Positions 26,685 to 34,936 of a DNA stretch of 64,000 nt are shown here, piece after piece. This stretch comes from Streptomyces sp. NBC_01216 (GTDB taxonomy: Bacteria; Actinomycetota; Actinomycetes; Streptomycetales; Streptomycetaceae). Numbering within the stretch: the first letter of the stretch is position 1; every line of letters starts with the position of its first letter. Under the pieces are notes generated by a model. That model made no database searches. It was given only the letters and a program-made list of their open reading frames with translations, and was not told where the DNA came from. The stretch is from assembly GCF_035994945.1 (NCBI RefSeq), contig NZ_CP108678.1, forward strand, positions 186,001 through 250,000, in the 5' to 3' direction. A program made the position numbers and the translations under genes.

Positions 26685-26928
26685 GGTGAACCTCCTCGTC
26701 CGGTGCTTTTCCTTCCAACTGTGCCCCTGCGGCCGGTGGAACCGAAGCCGGCGCCGGCGACTGCTGATGCTCGGCCGGGGACTATCAGCCACCCACGGCC
26801 AGGCGGGCCGTGAGGGCTGCCTGTGCTGGCGCCGCCTCACCTGCCTTGGCCGTTCGGTGGCTGGGTGGACGGGGCGGGACTTGGTGTGGTGGACGCGAGC
26901 CGTGGTCTACGGCGTCGACCGCACCCGG

Positions 26929-28350
26929 TCAGTGGCCGGCGCGCAGGGAGACGACGATGTCCTTGTCCGTGTTGCGGGTGATGAACAGGCCGGAGCCGTC
27001 CGGTGTGGTCAGGTAGGGGACCTCGGTGCCGACGCTGAGAACCTTCGGGTCCCCGGTCACCGTGCGGAGGTTCAGCTGGGCCGGGACGGGTTCGGTGTCG
27101 CTGCCGATGGAGTCGTCGCGGACGGCGCCGTACGCGGTGCCGTCGTCGCGGATGGAGGCCAGGACGATGGTCTTGCGGTTGCCATCGCCCTGAAGGCAGA
27201 TGCCCCGCTTGGACTGCAGGTCGAACGCGAGGGGGCCGGCGGCTAGGTAGCGTCCGTCGGGCGAGGTGATGACGGGGAAGTCGCGGCTGGAGCTGGTCTC
27301 GTCGGGGACGTCGTAGTCGCAGACGACCTGGGCGGTGAGCGTGCCGGTGGCCAGATCGTGCACGGACCAGACGGCGTTGTCGTCCCGGCCGTACCTGCCG
27401 CCGGTCTTCCAGCCGGCCAGAACATACCCATGGGCGGACCCGTAGACGGTGCCGTTCCACGAGTCAAGGATGCCGGTGGTGGCGGCCACCTGCTTGGGCC
27501 GGATGGAGTCGCTGAACCACTTCCCGGGAATGCCGAAGCCTCCGCCGCCCATGCCGACGAGCGGGCCCTGGGGGGTAGCGGCCATGACGCGGCTGCTGTT
27601 GCAGGCTGCCGCCTTCTCGCACTGCGGCAGGAGTTTGTTGGCGTCCTCGTAGACGGTCGTCTTGCCCGTGGTGACGTCCACCGCGGCCGACGAGCGGGGG
27701 AACGCGCCGCTCTCACCCCAGGCCACCAGCAGCCTGCCGCCGGACGCCTGCACGCGGATCTGTCCGGGGGAGGCGGAGACGGGGACGTCGATCTCCTTGA
27801 CCGGCTTGACCGCCGCGCCGGAGGCGTCGGCCGGGTAGAGAGCCAGGCGCACCACCTCGACACCCTCGTGGAGATCGTCCTTGCCGCGCATGCCGTGCGC
27901 GTACGCGACCACATAAACCCGGCCGTCCTGCTCGAAGCCCATCACGTCGGGGATCTCGGCGGTCTCACCGGACGTGCTGTCCCCCTGCGCACCCTCGACG
28001 GGAGTGGGCGGGTTCCGCGGCGCCGAGCGCCAGGCGACCTTGCCGTTGCTGCCCGACCGCGCGGTGATCGTGTAGCCGTTGGAGGCCACCTGCATCACCG
28101 CGACCGTCTGCGTGCCCGGAACGTTCGTGACCGGCAGCGTCGTCACCGACTGCGGCACCCACGACAGCCTCTCATCCCAACCCTTCGCCGCGTCGTAGGC
28201 CGCCGGCACGCTCAGCTTGGCCAGCGGCTCCGCGCGGTCCAGCGGACCCGGACCGCCAGGCTTGGCCGAACCGGAATCCGACCCGGAGCCCGAACAGCCC
28301 GTCAACACCGTCAGCACCAGTGCCCCGGCCACCGCCGCACGCGCTCGCAT
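26929..28350 (-). CDS. Secreted lipoprotein, beta-propeller-like
   Basis: 473 residues. Signal peptide with lipobox VLTVLTGC near residue 19, then a Gly/Ser-rich linker (SGSGSDSGSAKPGG). The body is strand-rich with repeated blocks such as AVMQVASNGYTITARSG, RVYVVAYAHG, RLLVAWGESG and VYGSAHGYVLAGW, which suggest a PQQ/WD-type beta-propeller without catalytic motifs. ATG 28350 gives the cleanest signal peptide; ATGs at 28365 and 28374 are in frame. Probably anchored to the outer face of the membrane. Function unknown. Confidence 0.75.
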   Translation of the reverse strand: MRARAAVAGALVLTVLTGCSGSGSDSGSAKPGGPGPLDRAEPLAKLSVPAAYDAAKGWDERLSWVPQSVTTLPVTNVPGTQTVAVMQVASNGYTITARSGSNGKVAWRSAPRNPPTPVEGAQGDSTSGETAEIPDVMGFEQDGRVYVVAYAHGMRGKDDLHEGVEVVRLALYPADASGAAVKPVKEIDVPVSASPGQIRVQASGGRLLVAWGESGAFPRSSAAVDVTTGKTTVYEDANKLLPQCEKAAACNSSRVMAATPQGPLVGMGGGGFGIPGKWFSDSIRPKQVAATTGILDSWNGTVYGSAHGYVLAGWKTGGRYGRDDNAVWSVHDLATGTLTAQVVCDYDVPDETSSSRDFPVITSPDGRYLAAGPLAFDLQSKRGICLQGDGNRKTIVLASIRDDGTAYGAVRDDSIGSDTEPVPAQLNLRTVTGDPKVLSVGTEVPYLTTPDGSGLFITRNTDKDIVVSLRAGH

Positions 28351-28569
28351 GATCCCCGCCCTCATGATTGCCATGATCCGATCAGCTCCGAACCCTAGCA
28401 ACGCACCTCGAACCCCTTCGTCCTCCAGCCCCGCGATCAAGCCACCTTCTGCGACATCGGCCGACCAGCGCCCACAGGGGGCAAGACGGGACGCGGCAGG
28501 AGCGCGTCTCGCCCCCGGCCCGCCCAGGGCCGGGAGTATTCTCAGCCCGGTGAGGGGGAGCATCAGCTC

Positions 28570-28737
28570 ATGATCTACGCAAGCCACCGCACCAAGGGCG
28601 CCCCGGTGCTGGGTGCCCTCCCCGGGCAGGAAGGCCCCTTCGGCCACCGACCCGCCCCGGGTGAGGACGAAGACCTGGCGCACGCCGAGGATCAGGCCGC
28701 CGACGTGCCCGCTCCCCGGGCCGGGAGCGAGCGGTGA
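28570..28737 (+). CDS. Small hypothetical protein, first of three overlapping genes
   Basis: 55 residues, rich in Pro, Ala and acidic residues (GEDEDLAHAEDQAADV), starting ATG 28570. Its stop overlaps the GTG of the next gene (GTGA), the spacing typical of translationally coupled Streptomyces genes. No family recognised. Supported by the chained overlaps of three small frames rather than by homology. Confidence 0.5.
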   Translation: MIYASHRTKGAPVLGALPGQEGPFGHRPAPGEDEDLAHAEDQAADVPAPRAGSER

Positions 28738-28967
28738 CCCTGTGGCGGCAGGTGCTGGCCGCACTCAGTGACGACACCCTCGACGACTCAACTCGCGAGG
28801 AGATCGTGGCCCGCGGCGCCGCCCAGCTCGCCGTCCGCCGCGCGCCCGAGGGCCAGCAGGCCACGCCCCAGGCCGTCCTCGACACCGCCTTCCACGGGTT
28901 CAATCTCCTTCTCACCGTCGAACAGGCCCGCGAAGCTCTCCGCGAAGTCGGCCGCGTCCATGAGTGA
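28734..28967 (+). CDS. Small hypothetical protein
   Basis: 77 residues, predicted largely helical (LWRQVLAALSDDTLDDSTREE ... AREALREVGRVHE). It overlaps the preceding small gene by four bases and the following one by eight. Not recognised; the arrangement resembles small-gene trains of Streptomyces plasmids and integrative elements. Confidence 0.55.
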   Translation: MTLWRQVLAALSDDTLDDSTREEIVARGAAQLAVRRAPEGQQATPQAVLDTAFHGFNLLLTVEQAREALREVGRVHE

Positions 28968-29193
28968 CCCGCGCGGCGCAGAAGGCGTTGAAGCCGGTGT
29001 GACCACGACCATGCGGCTCACGCCCCACGTCGGCGTGCAGCGCACCGGGAGCGAAACGGTTCCCCGCCCCGAACCGGAGCCGATGTTCGCCGAGCTCGCC
29101 GCACGATGGGCCAGCGCCGGCCGGACCGTGCCCGGCCGACCGGATGAGGAGTGGACGCTCCTCGCCCGCCGCTCCCCCTGGCCCCTACGCTGA
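28960..29193 (+). CDS. Small hypothetical protein
   Basis: 77 residues from ATG 28960. Contains FAELAARWASAGRTVPGRPDEEWTLL, a helical segment with conserved-looking Trp residues. Last of the three overlapping genes; followed by strong inverted repeats at 29262-29398 that may end transcription. Family unknown. Confidence 0.5.
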   Translation: MSDPRGAEGVEAGVTTTMRLTPHVGVQRTGSETVPRPEPEPMFAELAARWASAGRTVPGRPDEEWTLLARRSPWPLR

Positions 29194-29261
29194 CCGCGCG
29201 GTTCGGGTACGGCCCCCACCCCCCCAAGGAGCCCGCCGGCACCGTTATAGCGCCGCGCTCC

Positions 29262-29312
29262 CGGGCTGCCGGACCGGCACACTGTGGTTGGGCCCACCGG
29301 TCCGGCAGCCCG
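29262..29312. terminator. Perfect 16-bp inverted repeat, likely terminator
   Basis: CGGGCTGCCGGACCGG (29262-29277) and its exact complement (29297-29312) flank a 19-base loop. It lies 69 bases after the three-gene small operon. No T-run follows, as is usual for Streptomyces terminators. It could also serve as a protein-binding site. Confidence 0.6.
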
Positions 29313-29362
29313 ACCAGTCCACCATCCCAGCTTGGGGCGCACGCGACGGCGCCCGGTAGCAC

Positions 29363-29398
29363 GAAGGCCCTGACCGCTCGGGGACGATCAGGACCTTC
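29363..29398. terminator. Second hairpin, likely bidirectional terminator
   Basis: GAAGGCCCTGA (29363-29373) pairs with TCAGGACCTTC (29388-29398) with one mismatch, loop of 14 bases. Together with the repeat at 29262 it fills the 415-base stretch between the small-gene operon (ending 29193) and the cold-shock gene (ending 29609 on the other strand). I see no gene in this stretch. Confidence 0.55.
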
Positions 29399-29608
29399 AT
29401 GGAGCCGACACGGCCACGTTGCCAGGGTGCCATCGGGACCGCGGCCGTACCGGCCGCCGCGGGGCGTCCGGAGCAGTGCACGCGTCACCGGCTCAGCGAG
29501 CCTCGCGTCCACAGGGTCGCTCGTCGCGCTGGTGCTGGCCGGATGTCTGGAGGGGAGGGTTCCGTGACGGTGGCCATCGCACCGCCCAGCGGTCCGGGCC
29601 GCTGGAGT

Positions 29609-29809
29609 TCAGACGGCGCTGACCGCTGTGGCCTGCGGGCCCTTCGTGCCGTTGGCGACCTCGTAGGCGACTCGCTGGCCTTCTTCGAGGCTGCGGTAGC
29701 CGGTGGCCTGGATCTCGGAGTAGTGGACGAAGAGGTCGGGGCCGGAGTCCTGCTCGATGAAGCCGAATCCCTTTTCCGCGTTGAACCACTTCACGGCTCC
29801 CTGCGCCAC
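29609..29809 (-). CDS. Cold-shock protein (CspA family)
   Basis: 66 residues from GTG 29809. RNP1 motif KGFGFIEQ and RNP2-equivalent [10 protein letters not shown], with [11 protein letters not shown] at the start: the standard single cold-shock domain (OB fold) that binds single-stranded RNA/DNA. The Tyr in VHYSEI is common in actinobacterial copies. Streptomyces hold many csp genes; this one is alone on the minus strand. Confidence 0.95.
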   Translation of the reverse strand: MAQGAVKWFNAEKGFGFIEQDSGPDLFVHYSEIQATGYRSLEEGQRVAYEVANGTKGPQATAVSAV

Positions 29810-30024
29810 GCTCGCTCCTGGATGTTGTGCCGGTTGCAGCCGCCATTGTCGGCGCACGCGGGTGCCTGATGGACCGGCGACACACCTCGGCGACGAAGGT
29901 TCCTCGACGGCAGCGGTGGCGGCACGGGCCGGAATACGTGGAGCAGCCCGATGGGTTCTGCGTGGCCGTTCTGCCAGGCCGCTCCGAGCTGCAGGCCGTC
30001 CGCTTCACCGGACCGCCTGGCGGG

Positions 30025-30903
30025 TCACTTCATACCGCGCTCTACGAAGTCGGCGAGCCGGATCAGTCTGGCCTTGTCCTTCCAGACCTCGCCCCCGCCG
30101 GAGATCAGCGGGGTGCTTGTGCGCCAGTCCGACACGGCGTCGAGCACGGCTCGTTCCAGGGTCAGGGCTTCCTGGTAGTCCCCGGTGGTGAAGGTGTCCA
30201 CGATCATGGCGCCGGCCGACTCGTGGGTCGTCAGCCGGCGATCGCTGCCCATCGTGGTGACGCCGACCTTGTAGAGGCCAAGGCCGTAGTAGTGGGCGAT
30301 GTAGACACGGTGGGGGGCGCCATCATCCCGAACACCGCAGCAGCGCGGGCACGACTCGTTATCGAGCATGTCGTCATGCCGCTCCAGCGCGCCGTCGATG
30401 GCATCTTTCAAGTGGAAGGGGTACGACTTCAGGTAGCCGGCGAACTTCTCGACACCATCGGGCCGCTCGGGCCAGTCCAGCGCGTCCAGCGCTTCCATCA
30501 GTAGATGGTCGCGCTCCCGCTGCCCCAGCTCTCGCCGGTCAACCAGCCACCGGATCGCCAGCGCCTGCGCGAACTCCTGCAGGTCGGCGGTGAACTGCGC
30601 AGACCTCGCGTACCACCGGCACGGGTGGTCCCAGGGAAAGCCTTGCCAGCCGTGCCGGTGCTTGAGCTGTCTGCGCAGTCGCCGCTCCTCCGCACTCCGA
30701 AGGTCCGACCCGTAGCGGCGGCGGCTGCGCAGCGGCTTCAGGCGAGCGATATCCGCGAAGTGCTGATCGACCTTCGACCGCTCATAGCTGGTCCAGGCGG
30801 CCCGCCGCTCGAGCAGGTACTTCTCTCCCTCGGCCTTCGTCAGTCTTCTGAGCTGCGGGTACTTCGATATCGCGTTGGCCGGTATGCGGTCGTGCCATGC
30901 CAT
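30025..30903 (-). CDS. GIY-YIG-like (T5orf172-type) domain protein
   Basis: 292 residues. N-terminal two-thirds are helical and charged (RRAAWTSYERSKVDQHF, LRRQLKHRHGWQGF), followed by a Cys pair (ESCPRCCG). The C-terminal ~100 residues, RVYIAHYYGLGLYKVGVT and then DTFTTGDYQEALTLERAVLDAV, resemble the GIY-YIG nuclease fold (Y-I, K-x-G, and a Glu in the later helix) as in T5orf172/Mug113 proteins. A nuclease role in mobile-element or defence biology is possible; not certain. Confidence 0.6.
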   Translation of the reverse strand: MAWHDRIPANAISKYPQLRRLTKAEGEKYLLERRAAWTSYERSKVDQHFADIARLKPLRSRRRYGSDLRSAEERRLRRQLKHRHGWQGFPWDHPCRWYARSAQFTADLQEFAQALAIRWLVDRRELGQRERDHLLMEALDALDWPERPDGVEKFAGYLKSYPFHLKDAIDGALERHDDMLDNESCPRCCGVRDDGAPHRVYIAHYYGLGLYKVGVTTMGSDRRLTTHESAGAMIVDTFTTGDYQEALTLERAVLDAVSDWRTSTPLISGGGEVWKDKARLIRLADFVERGMK

Positions 30904-31108
30904 GGGTGCGGTGCTCCTGTGGATCTTGGTTCGGCGGCGACGCTACCTGGTGGGTACGGCGTTGGCGGCCTCCGGGGCCCTGGGCCTGGCATGCCGAGCT
31001 ACGCGGCCGCGCGGGTGAAGCGCCCGCTGGCGTGTCCTCCACCCCTTGCTGCCGCTGGGCAGTCTTGAATGTCTTGACATCCATGACTTTCAAGAGCACG
31101 GTACGGGC

Positions 31109-31426
31109 ATGACTGAGATCCCAGCCCCCACGGGGGAGTGCTTTTGCGGGTGCGGGTCCGACGCCCGGCCCGGCAATTACTTCAGGCAGGGCCACGACAA
31201 GAAGGCCGAGGGCGATCTCAACGCGCTCTATCACGGCGACCGAGTCGTCCAGCGGCTTGTCGACCGCGGGTACGGGCCGGGCGGCCACAACCTGCATCAG
31301 GCGGCCATCGACGTGGGTGTGCGGGAGGCGTGCGGTGTGGTGGAGGGCTGTCCGGCCAGCGGACGGCCCGGCAGCGCGGAGCTGAGAAGGCACCGAGCCA
31401 CCCACACACGTCCCGCCGGCAGCTGA
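31109..31426 (+). CDS. Small Cys-rich hypothetical protein
   Basis: 105 residues. Begins with ECFCGCGSDARPGNYFRQGHD, a short CxCxC plus His cluster that could bind zinc, followed by helices (NALYHGDRVVQRLVDRGYG). Similar CxCGC...F..GHD proteins occur as singletons in actinomycetes, but I cannot name the family. It ends 13 bases from the convergent CoiA-like gene. Confidence 0.55.
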   Translation: MTEIPAPTGECFCGCGSDARPGNYFRQGHDKKAEGDLNALYHGDRVVQRLVDRGYGPGGHNLHQAAIDVGVREACGVVEGCPASGRPGSAELRRHRATHTRPAGS

Positions 31427-31439
31427 CGGGCAACCTCCC

Positions 31440-32741
31440 TCACTGGGAACGGGGCTCTTGCTCGGGCAGGATGATGATGCGGGTGCCGTTGGGTGCGGTG
31501 CGGCCGAGGATGCGCAGCTCATCGAGGTTGCGGACGAAGATGATCAGTCCTTTGAGTTGGTCCCAGTCGACGAGCTGGGGCCGGGGTCGCAGGACGGCGC
31601 AGGGGCGGTCGCCCGCGTACAGGGGTGTGCCCAGGGCCCAGCGGCGGTCGCCGTCGCGGTAGCGCAGTTCGGCGTTGGCGCCGAGCAGCAGGCGGGCCTC
31701 GGCCAGAGCGGCGGCGTGCAGGTGTTCGCGTTCCCGGTTGGGGAGGTTGACCTGCCACGTCGGCTCGGGGTGCGGAGCGGTGGGGCTGGCCTGCTGCGGC
31801 ACGGTCGGCTGTCGGTCCGCTGGCTCGGATGGGGGCGCGGCCGGAGCAGGAGCGGCGAGTTGGCGGGCCCGCCTTGCTCGGTACTCCGCTTCCCGGCGGC
31901 GGCGTTGCTCGTTCTCTCGCAGCCGCTGCTGTTCTTCGAACGCGGCGACGGCGCGGTCGTGGGCCTGCTGGTAGGCCGCTGCGGCGGTGATGTACTGCGG
32001 TGCGGTCCACACGCCGGTCCAGGCGTGCTGCTCGGTGTGCAGCCAGCTCGGCAATCGGTGAGAGACGGCGCGGCCGGTCAGCGCCCAGGCGGTGAAGGGC
32101 CGCAGGTTGGCTGTCGTCTCGTGCCACTCGCCATGGCCGATGGAGCGGCACAGCACGTGCTCCTCACACCTGTCGACGGTGAAGCGGGCCAGCCCGCCGG
32201 CGACCGTCCAGTTCGGCTCGTCGTCGCTCGGCGGCCGGACATGGACGGAAGGCACTTCTCCGACCCAGGGCCGCAACTTGGTGGCGACCCAGCACACCCG
32301 TACGCCGTCCTTCGCGAAACGCGCGGTGCGCTCGCTGATCTCATCCACGGTGATCGGGGACAGCTGCGCCTCCCATGCCATGCGCGCGGTGCCGTCCGGC
32401 GAGGTGGACATGACGTCGGCCCGCCAGTCCCCGTCGGGCCCGCGGATCTCGAGCTCGGCGTGGTACCCGGCCGCGCGCACGGCGGTGGCCAGTTCCAGCT
32501 TCAGCAGATGGTGCTCCATGGACTCCCCGGCCAGCGCACAGGTGGGCGCGCCGGGGTCGTGCGCGAAGAACCGCAGCCCGTACCGGGAGACCTTCGCGTG
32601 CATCGGGTGCGCGCACTCCGGACAGACCATGATCACGCGGGGGCGGGTGCGGTGGACGGCCTCCCACGCCCAGCCGCAGCCGAGATCGTACTGGGTGGCA
32701 TCCAGCCGGCCGCGCCCGTCGTGCTGCGCGGTGAAGCCCAC
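31440..32741 (-). CDS. CoiA-like competence-family nuclease
   Basis: 433 residues, GTG 32741. N-terminal zinc-ribbon-like segment (MVCPECAHPMHAKV) and RFFAHDPG, then SMEHHLLKLELATAV and DWRADVMST ... MAWEAQLSPIT, which match the CoiA nuclease core (H-x3-K, A-D-V, E-x-Q). A long Ala/Pro/Glu linker with charged coiled-coil character (EEQQRLRENEQRRRREA) follows, then a C-terminal domain (YRDGDRRWALGTPLY). CoiA proteins process DNA during uptake; in Streptomyces accessory DNA the role is unclear. Confidence 0.7.
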   Translation of the reverse strand: MGFTAQHDGRGRLDATQYDLGCGWAWEAVHRTRPRVIMVCPECAHPMHAKVSRYGLRFFAHDPGAPTCALAGESMEHHLLKLELATAVRAAGYHAELEIRGPDGDWRADVMSTSPDGTARMAWEAQLSPITVDEISERTARFAKDGVRVCWVATKLRPWVGEVPSVHVRPPSDDEPNWTVAGGLARFTVDRCEEHVLCRSIGHGEWHETTANLRPFTAWALTGRAVSHRLPSWLHTEQHAWTGVWTAPQYITAAAAYQQAHDRAVAAFEEQQRLRENEQRRRREAEYRARRARQLAAPAPAAPPSEPADRQPTVPQQASPTAPHPEPTWQVNLPNREREHLHAAALAEARLLLGANAELRYRDGDRRWALGTPLYAGDRPCAVLRPRPQLVDWDQLKGLIIFVRNLDELRILGRTAPNGTRIIILPEQEPRSQ

Positions 32742-32754
32742 GGTTCCCTCCTGG

Positions 32755-33030
32755 TCAGGACGTCTGTGATCCGGGACGCGGCTGCGCGAGGTGGCTGCCG
32801 GAGACGTCGACGGTGAGGTCGAGACGGACGCCGGGCTGGTCGGAGGCCGGTTCGCAGTCGTCCGGGCACAGGTAGAAAGGGACGAGGTTGACCGACGTCA
32901 CGGCCACCCCTTCGTGCTCGGCGACCCACCGGCCGGCGGCCGTGAGCAGGGCGGCGACGTCATCGCCGGTGATGGACACGGTCTGGACGTTGAGGGCGTC
33001 GACCGTGATCTGCGGCGGGACGATGGGCAT
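32755..33030 (-). CDS. Small hypothetical protein
   Basis: 91 residues. Strand-rich with a CPDDC motif and NLVPFYLCPDDC; also a helix DVAALLTAAGRWVAEH. It starts 13 bases before the CoiA-like gene on the same strand, so the two are likely cotranscribed. No recognised family. Confidence 0.55.
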   Translation of the reverse strand: MPIVPPQITVDALNVQTVSITGDDVAALLTAAGRWVAEHEGVAVTSVNLVPFYLCPDDCEPASDQPGVRLDLTVDVSGSHLAQPRPGSQTS

Positions 33031-33125
33031 GCGTCTCCTTCACGAGGGTCGGGCGACTGGGCCAGGAGGAGGCGGGGTGCGCCCGGGCGTCGAGCGCCGT
33101 GGAGGCGCCGCGTCGGTGCGGGCGC

Positions 33126-33446
33126 TCAGCGGCCTTCCTCTGTCGGGGCCGTACGGCGGTGCCGCCCCTTGCCGGGGCCGAGCGCAGGGCGATCCCACTC
33201 GGCGGGCTTGTCCTGCACCGGCTGCGGTGGATACAGCAGGGCCTTCACGGCGTTCAGGTCCTCGGCGACACCGATCGTCTCCCACTGCGTGCCGGTCCAC
33301 TCCTGAATGACCCGTGGAGCGTCCGGCTCGACGTGCGCCGCTCGATGCGGGCCCTCGGTCAGCGGCACCGCCCGCCGCTTCCCCGTCGCGGCGGCCCGGC
33401 GCTCCTCGCGCCGCCGTGCCCACTCCTCCAGCGGTTCTTCGTTCAT
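33126..33446 (-). CDS. DUF6087-like small protein
   Basis: 106 residues. EPLEEWARRREERRAAATGKRRAV, then VIQEWTGTQWETIGVAEDL and a basic C-terminus. The pattern (Glu-rich N-terminus, GKRRAVPL, APRVIQEW-G-x-W) resembles the Streptomyces family DUF6087 as I remember it. Function unknown. Transcribed in the same direction as the small gene at 32755, 95 bases upstream. Confidence 0.6.
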   Translation of the reverse strand: MNEEPLEEWARRREERRAAATGKRRAVPLTEGPHRAAHVEPDAPRVIQEWTGTQWETIGVAEDLNAVKALLYPPQPVQDKPAEWDRPALGPGKGRHRRTAPTEEGR

Positions 33447-33649
33447 CCGAGCATCGTGGCGCAACTCCGCTGCGCGTCGCCACCCTTGGCCGAAATGGTG
33501 CTCCCTGTGCATTCCGTCCTGTCGGTCTCTCTCCCGCTGCCGAGGATCGAGGCGGCCAGGGGCGCGCCTTCGCCGAAACGGTGGCCCACGTCTTCACCCC
33601 ACGCGATCATGGGGGGGCATCGCCCGCCCTCGCAGGAAGGAATCCGCTC

Positions 33650-33862
33650 ATGTCCAACAAGACCCCGGCCCGCCGGCTCGCGCCCGGCGCGGACCGCGAC
33701 AAGCTCGCCGCCGACCTGAAGAAGAAGTACGACGCCGGGGCCAGCATCCGGGCTCTGGCCGAGGAGACAGGCCGCTCGTACGGCGGCGTGCACCGCCTGC
33801 TCGAAGACGCAGGGGCCACGTTCCGCTCGCGCGGCGGCGCCCCGCGCCGTCCCGAGTCCTGA
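33650..33862 (+). CDS. Small helix-turn-helix protein
   Basis: 70 residues after AGGAAGG. LAADLKKKYDAGASIRALAEETGRSYGGVHRLLE is a clear HTH: helix, turn at GRSY, recognition helix GGVHRLLEDAG. The C-terminus is FRSRGGAPRR. This short HTH protein is widespread in Streptomyces as single genes. Likely DNA-binding; target unknown. Confidence 0.8.
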   Translation: MSNKTPARRLAPGADRDKLAADLKKKYDAGASIRALAEETGRSYGGVHRLLEDAGATFRSRGGAPRRPES

Positions 33863-34045
33863 CGATCCCGCCACCTCGAGTCCCTCCGGCCACGGCAGGG
33901 GCCAAGGCACGCTCGGCGGCTCCACCCGAGGGTGCTGCTCTTGCCCGGCGGCGCCCGGCCGGTGGGTCGAGGCGGGCACGGGATGTCGGTGCCCTGTGGT
34001 GGAGTTGTCGCCCGGTCTGTGACGTCAACTCGAGAAGGAGCACCG

Positions 34046-34936
34046 GTGGTTGAGGACAAGGCACATGGCGGCGAACGGCCGGAAGACGGCGAAGCGCCCG
34101 CCGACTTAACCCAGCGCACCGCGGTCCCGGACGCCGCTCTGGACGCAGACCTCCTGCTGGACTTCCCGGATCCGGCCCGCGAGCCTGCTGAGGCCGGACG
34201 GCGGGTCTCGCGTGAAGGACTGCGAGATGGCGTGCTGATCGGCGCGGCGGTGGCCGCCCTCGCCGCGGTGGTCGGGTTCGGGATCTGGCTGGGAGCCTGG
34301 CTGAACGAGCACTGGGGGATCTACGCCGTCGTGCCGCAGGTGGTGTTCATGCTGCTGGCCGTCTGGGCTCTGGCCGGCGACCAGCGCCGCCGCTGGGAGG
34401 AACGGCGGGCTCAGGGCGTGCGGCTGTCGCTGGAGAAGATCGACGCTCTGCACCACCGCGAGTTCGAGTTCGCGGTGCGGGACCTGATGCGCCGCGACGG
34501 CTTCGAAGCCGAGCGGGTCGGCGGAGCGCACGATGACGTCTGCGACGTCCGCGGTGTCGACGCAGATGACCGGATCTGGGTCGTTCAGTGCAAGCACAGG
34601 CGGGACGGCTGGGAAGGCAAGGCGATCGGTGTGGAGGTCTTGCAGCGGCTCGCTGGCACCGCGAAGACGGTCCACGGGGCCCGGTTCGCGCTCATTGTCA
34701 CCAACGGCCGGTTCACCCTGTCGGCGCTGGAGCGGAGCGAGACGTACGGCGTCCACCTGATCGACCGGGGCCGGCTTGAGCTGTGGGCCGCCGAGGGCCG
34801 GCCGCTGTGGACGCTGCTGGAAGGGGTCAAGGCCGCCCGGCGGCTGCCGGGTCAACGCCGTCGGCGGCCCGGGTCTGCCCGGGCCGCCGGCGCGGTGTCG
34901 GCCTTGAGCCGTCAGGGTCGGCCGAGGGCCCGGTAG
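34046..34936 (+). CDS. Membrane-anchored Mrr-like restriction endonuclease
   Basis: 296 residues, GTG 34046 after GAAGGAG. Two membrane helices (VLIGAAVAALAAVVGFGIWL and AVVPQVVFMLLAVWAL), then a nuclease domain: HREFEFAVRDLMRRDGF, DDVCDVRGVD (Asp) and IWVVQCKHRRDGW (Q-x-K). The order matches the gene at 24590 but the sequence is diverged. Codon 21 is TTA (34106-34108). The 3' end overlaps the convergent UDP-glucose dehydrogenase gene by 25 bases. Confidence 0.8.
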   Translation: MVEDKAHGGERPEDGEAPADLTQRTAVPDAALDADLLLDFPDPAREPAEAGRRVSREGLRDGVLIGAAVAALAAVVGFGIWLGAWLNEHWGIYAVVPQVVFMLLAVWALAGDQRRRWEERRAQGVRLSLEKIDALHHREFEFAVRDLMRRDGFEAERVGGAHDDVCDVRGVDADDRIWVVQCKHRRDGWEGKAIGVEVLQRLAGTAKTVHGARFALIVTNGRFTLSALERSETYGVHLIDRGRLELWAAEGRPLWTLLEGVKAARRLPGQRRRRPGSARAAGAVSALSRQGRPRAR

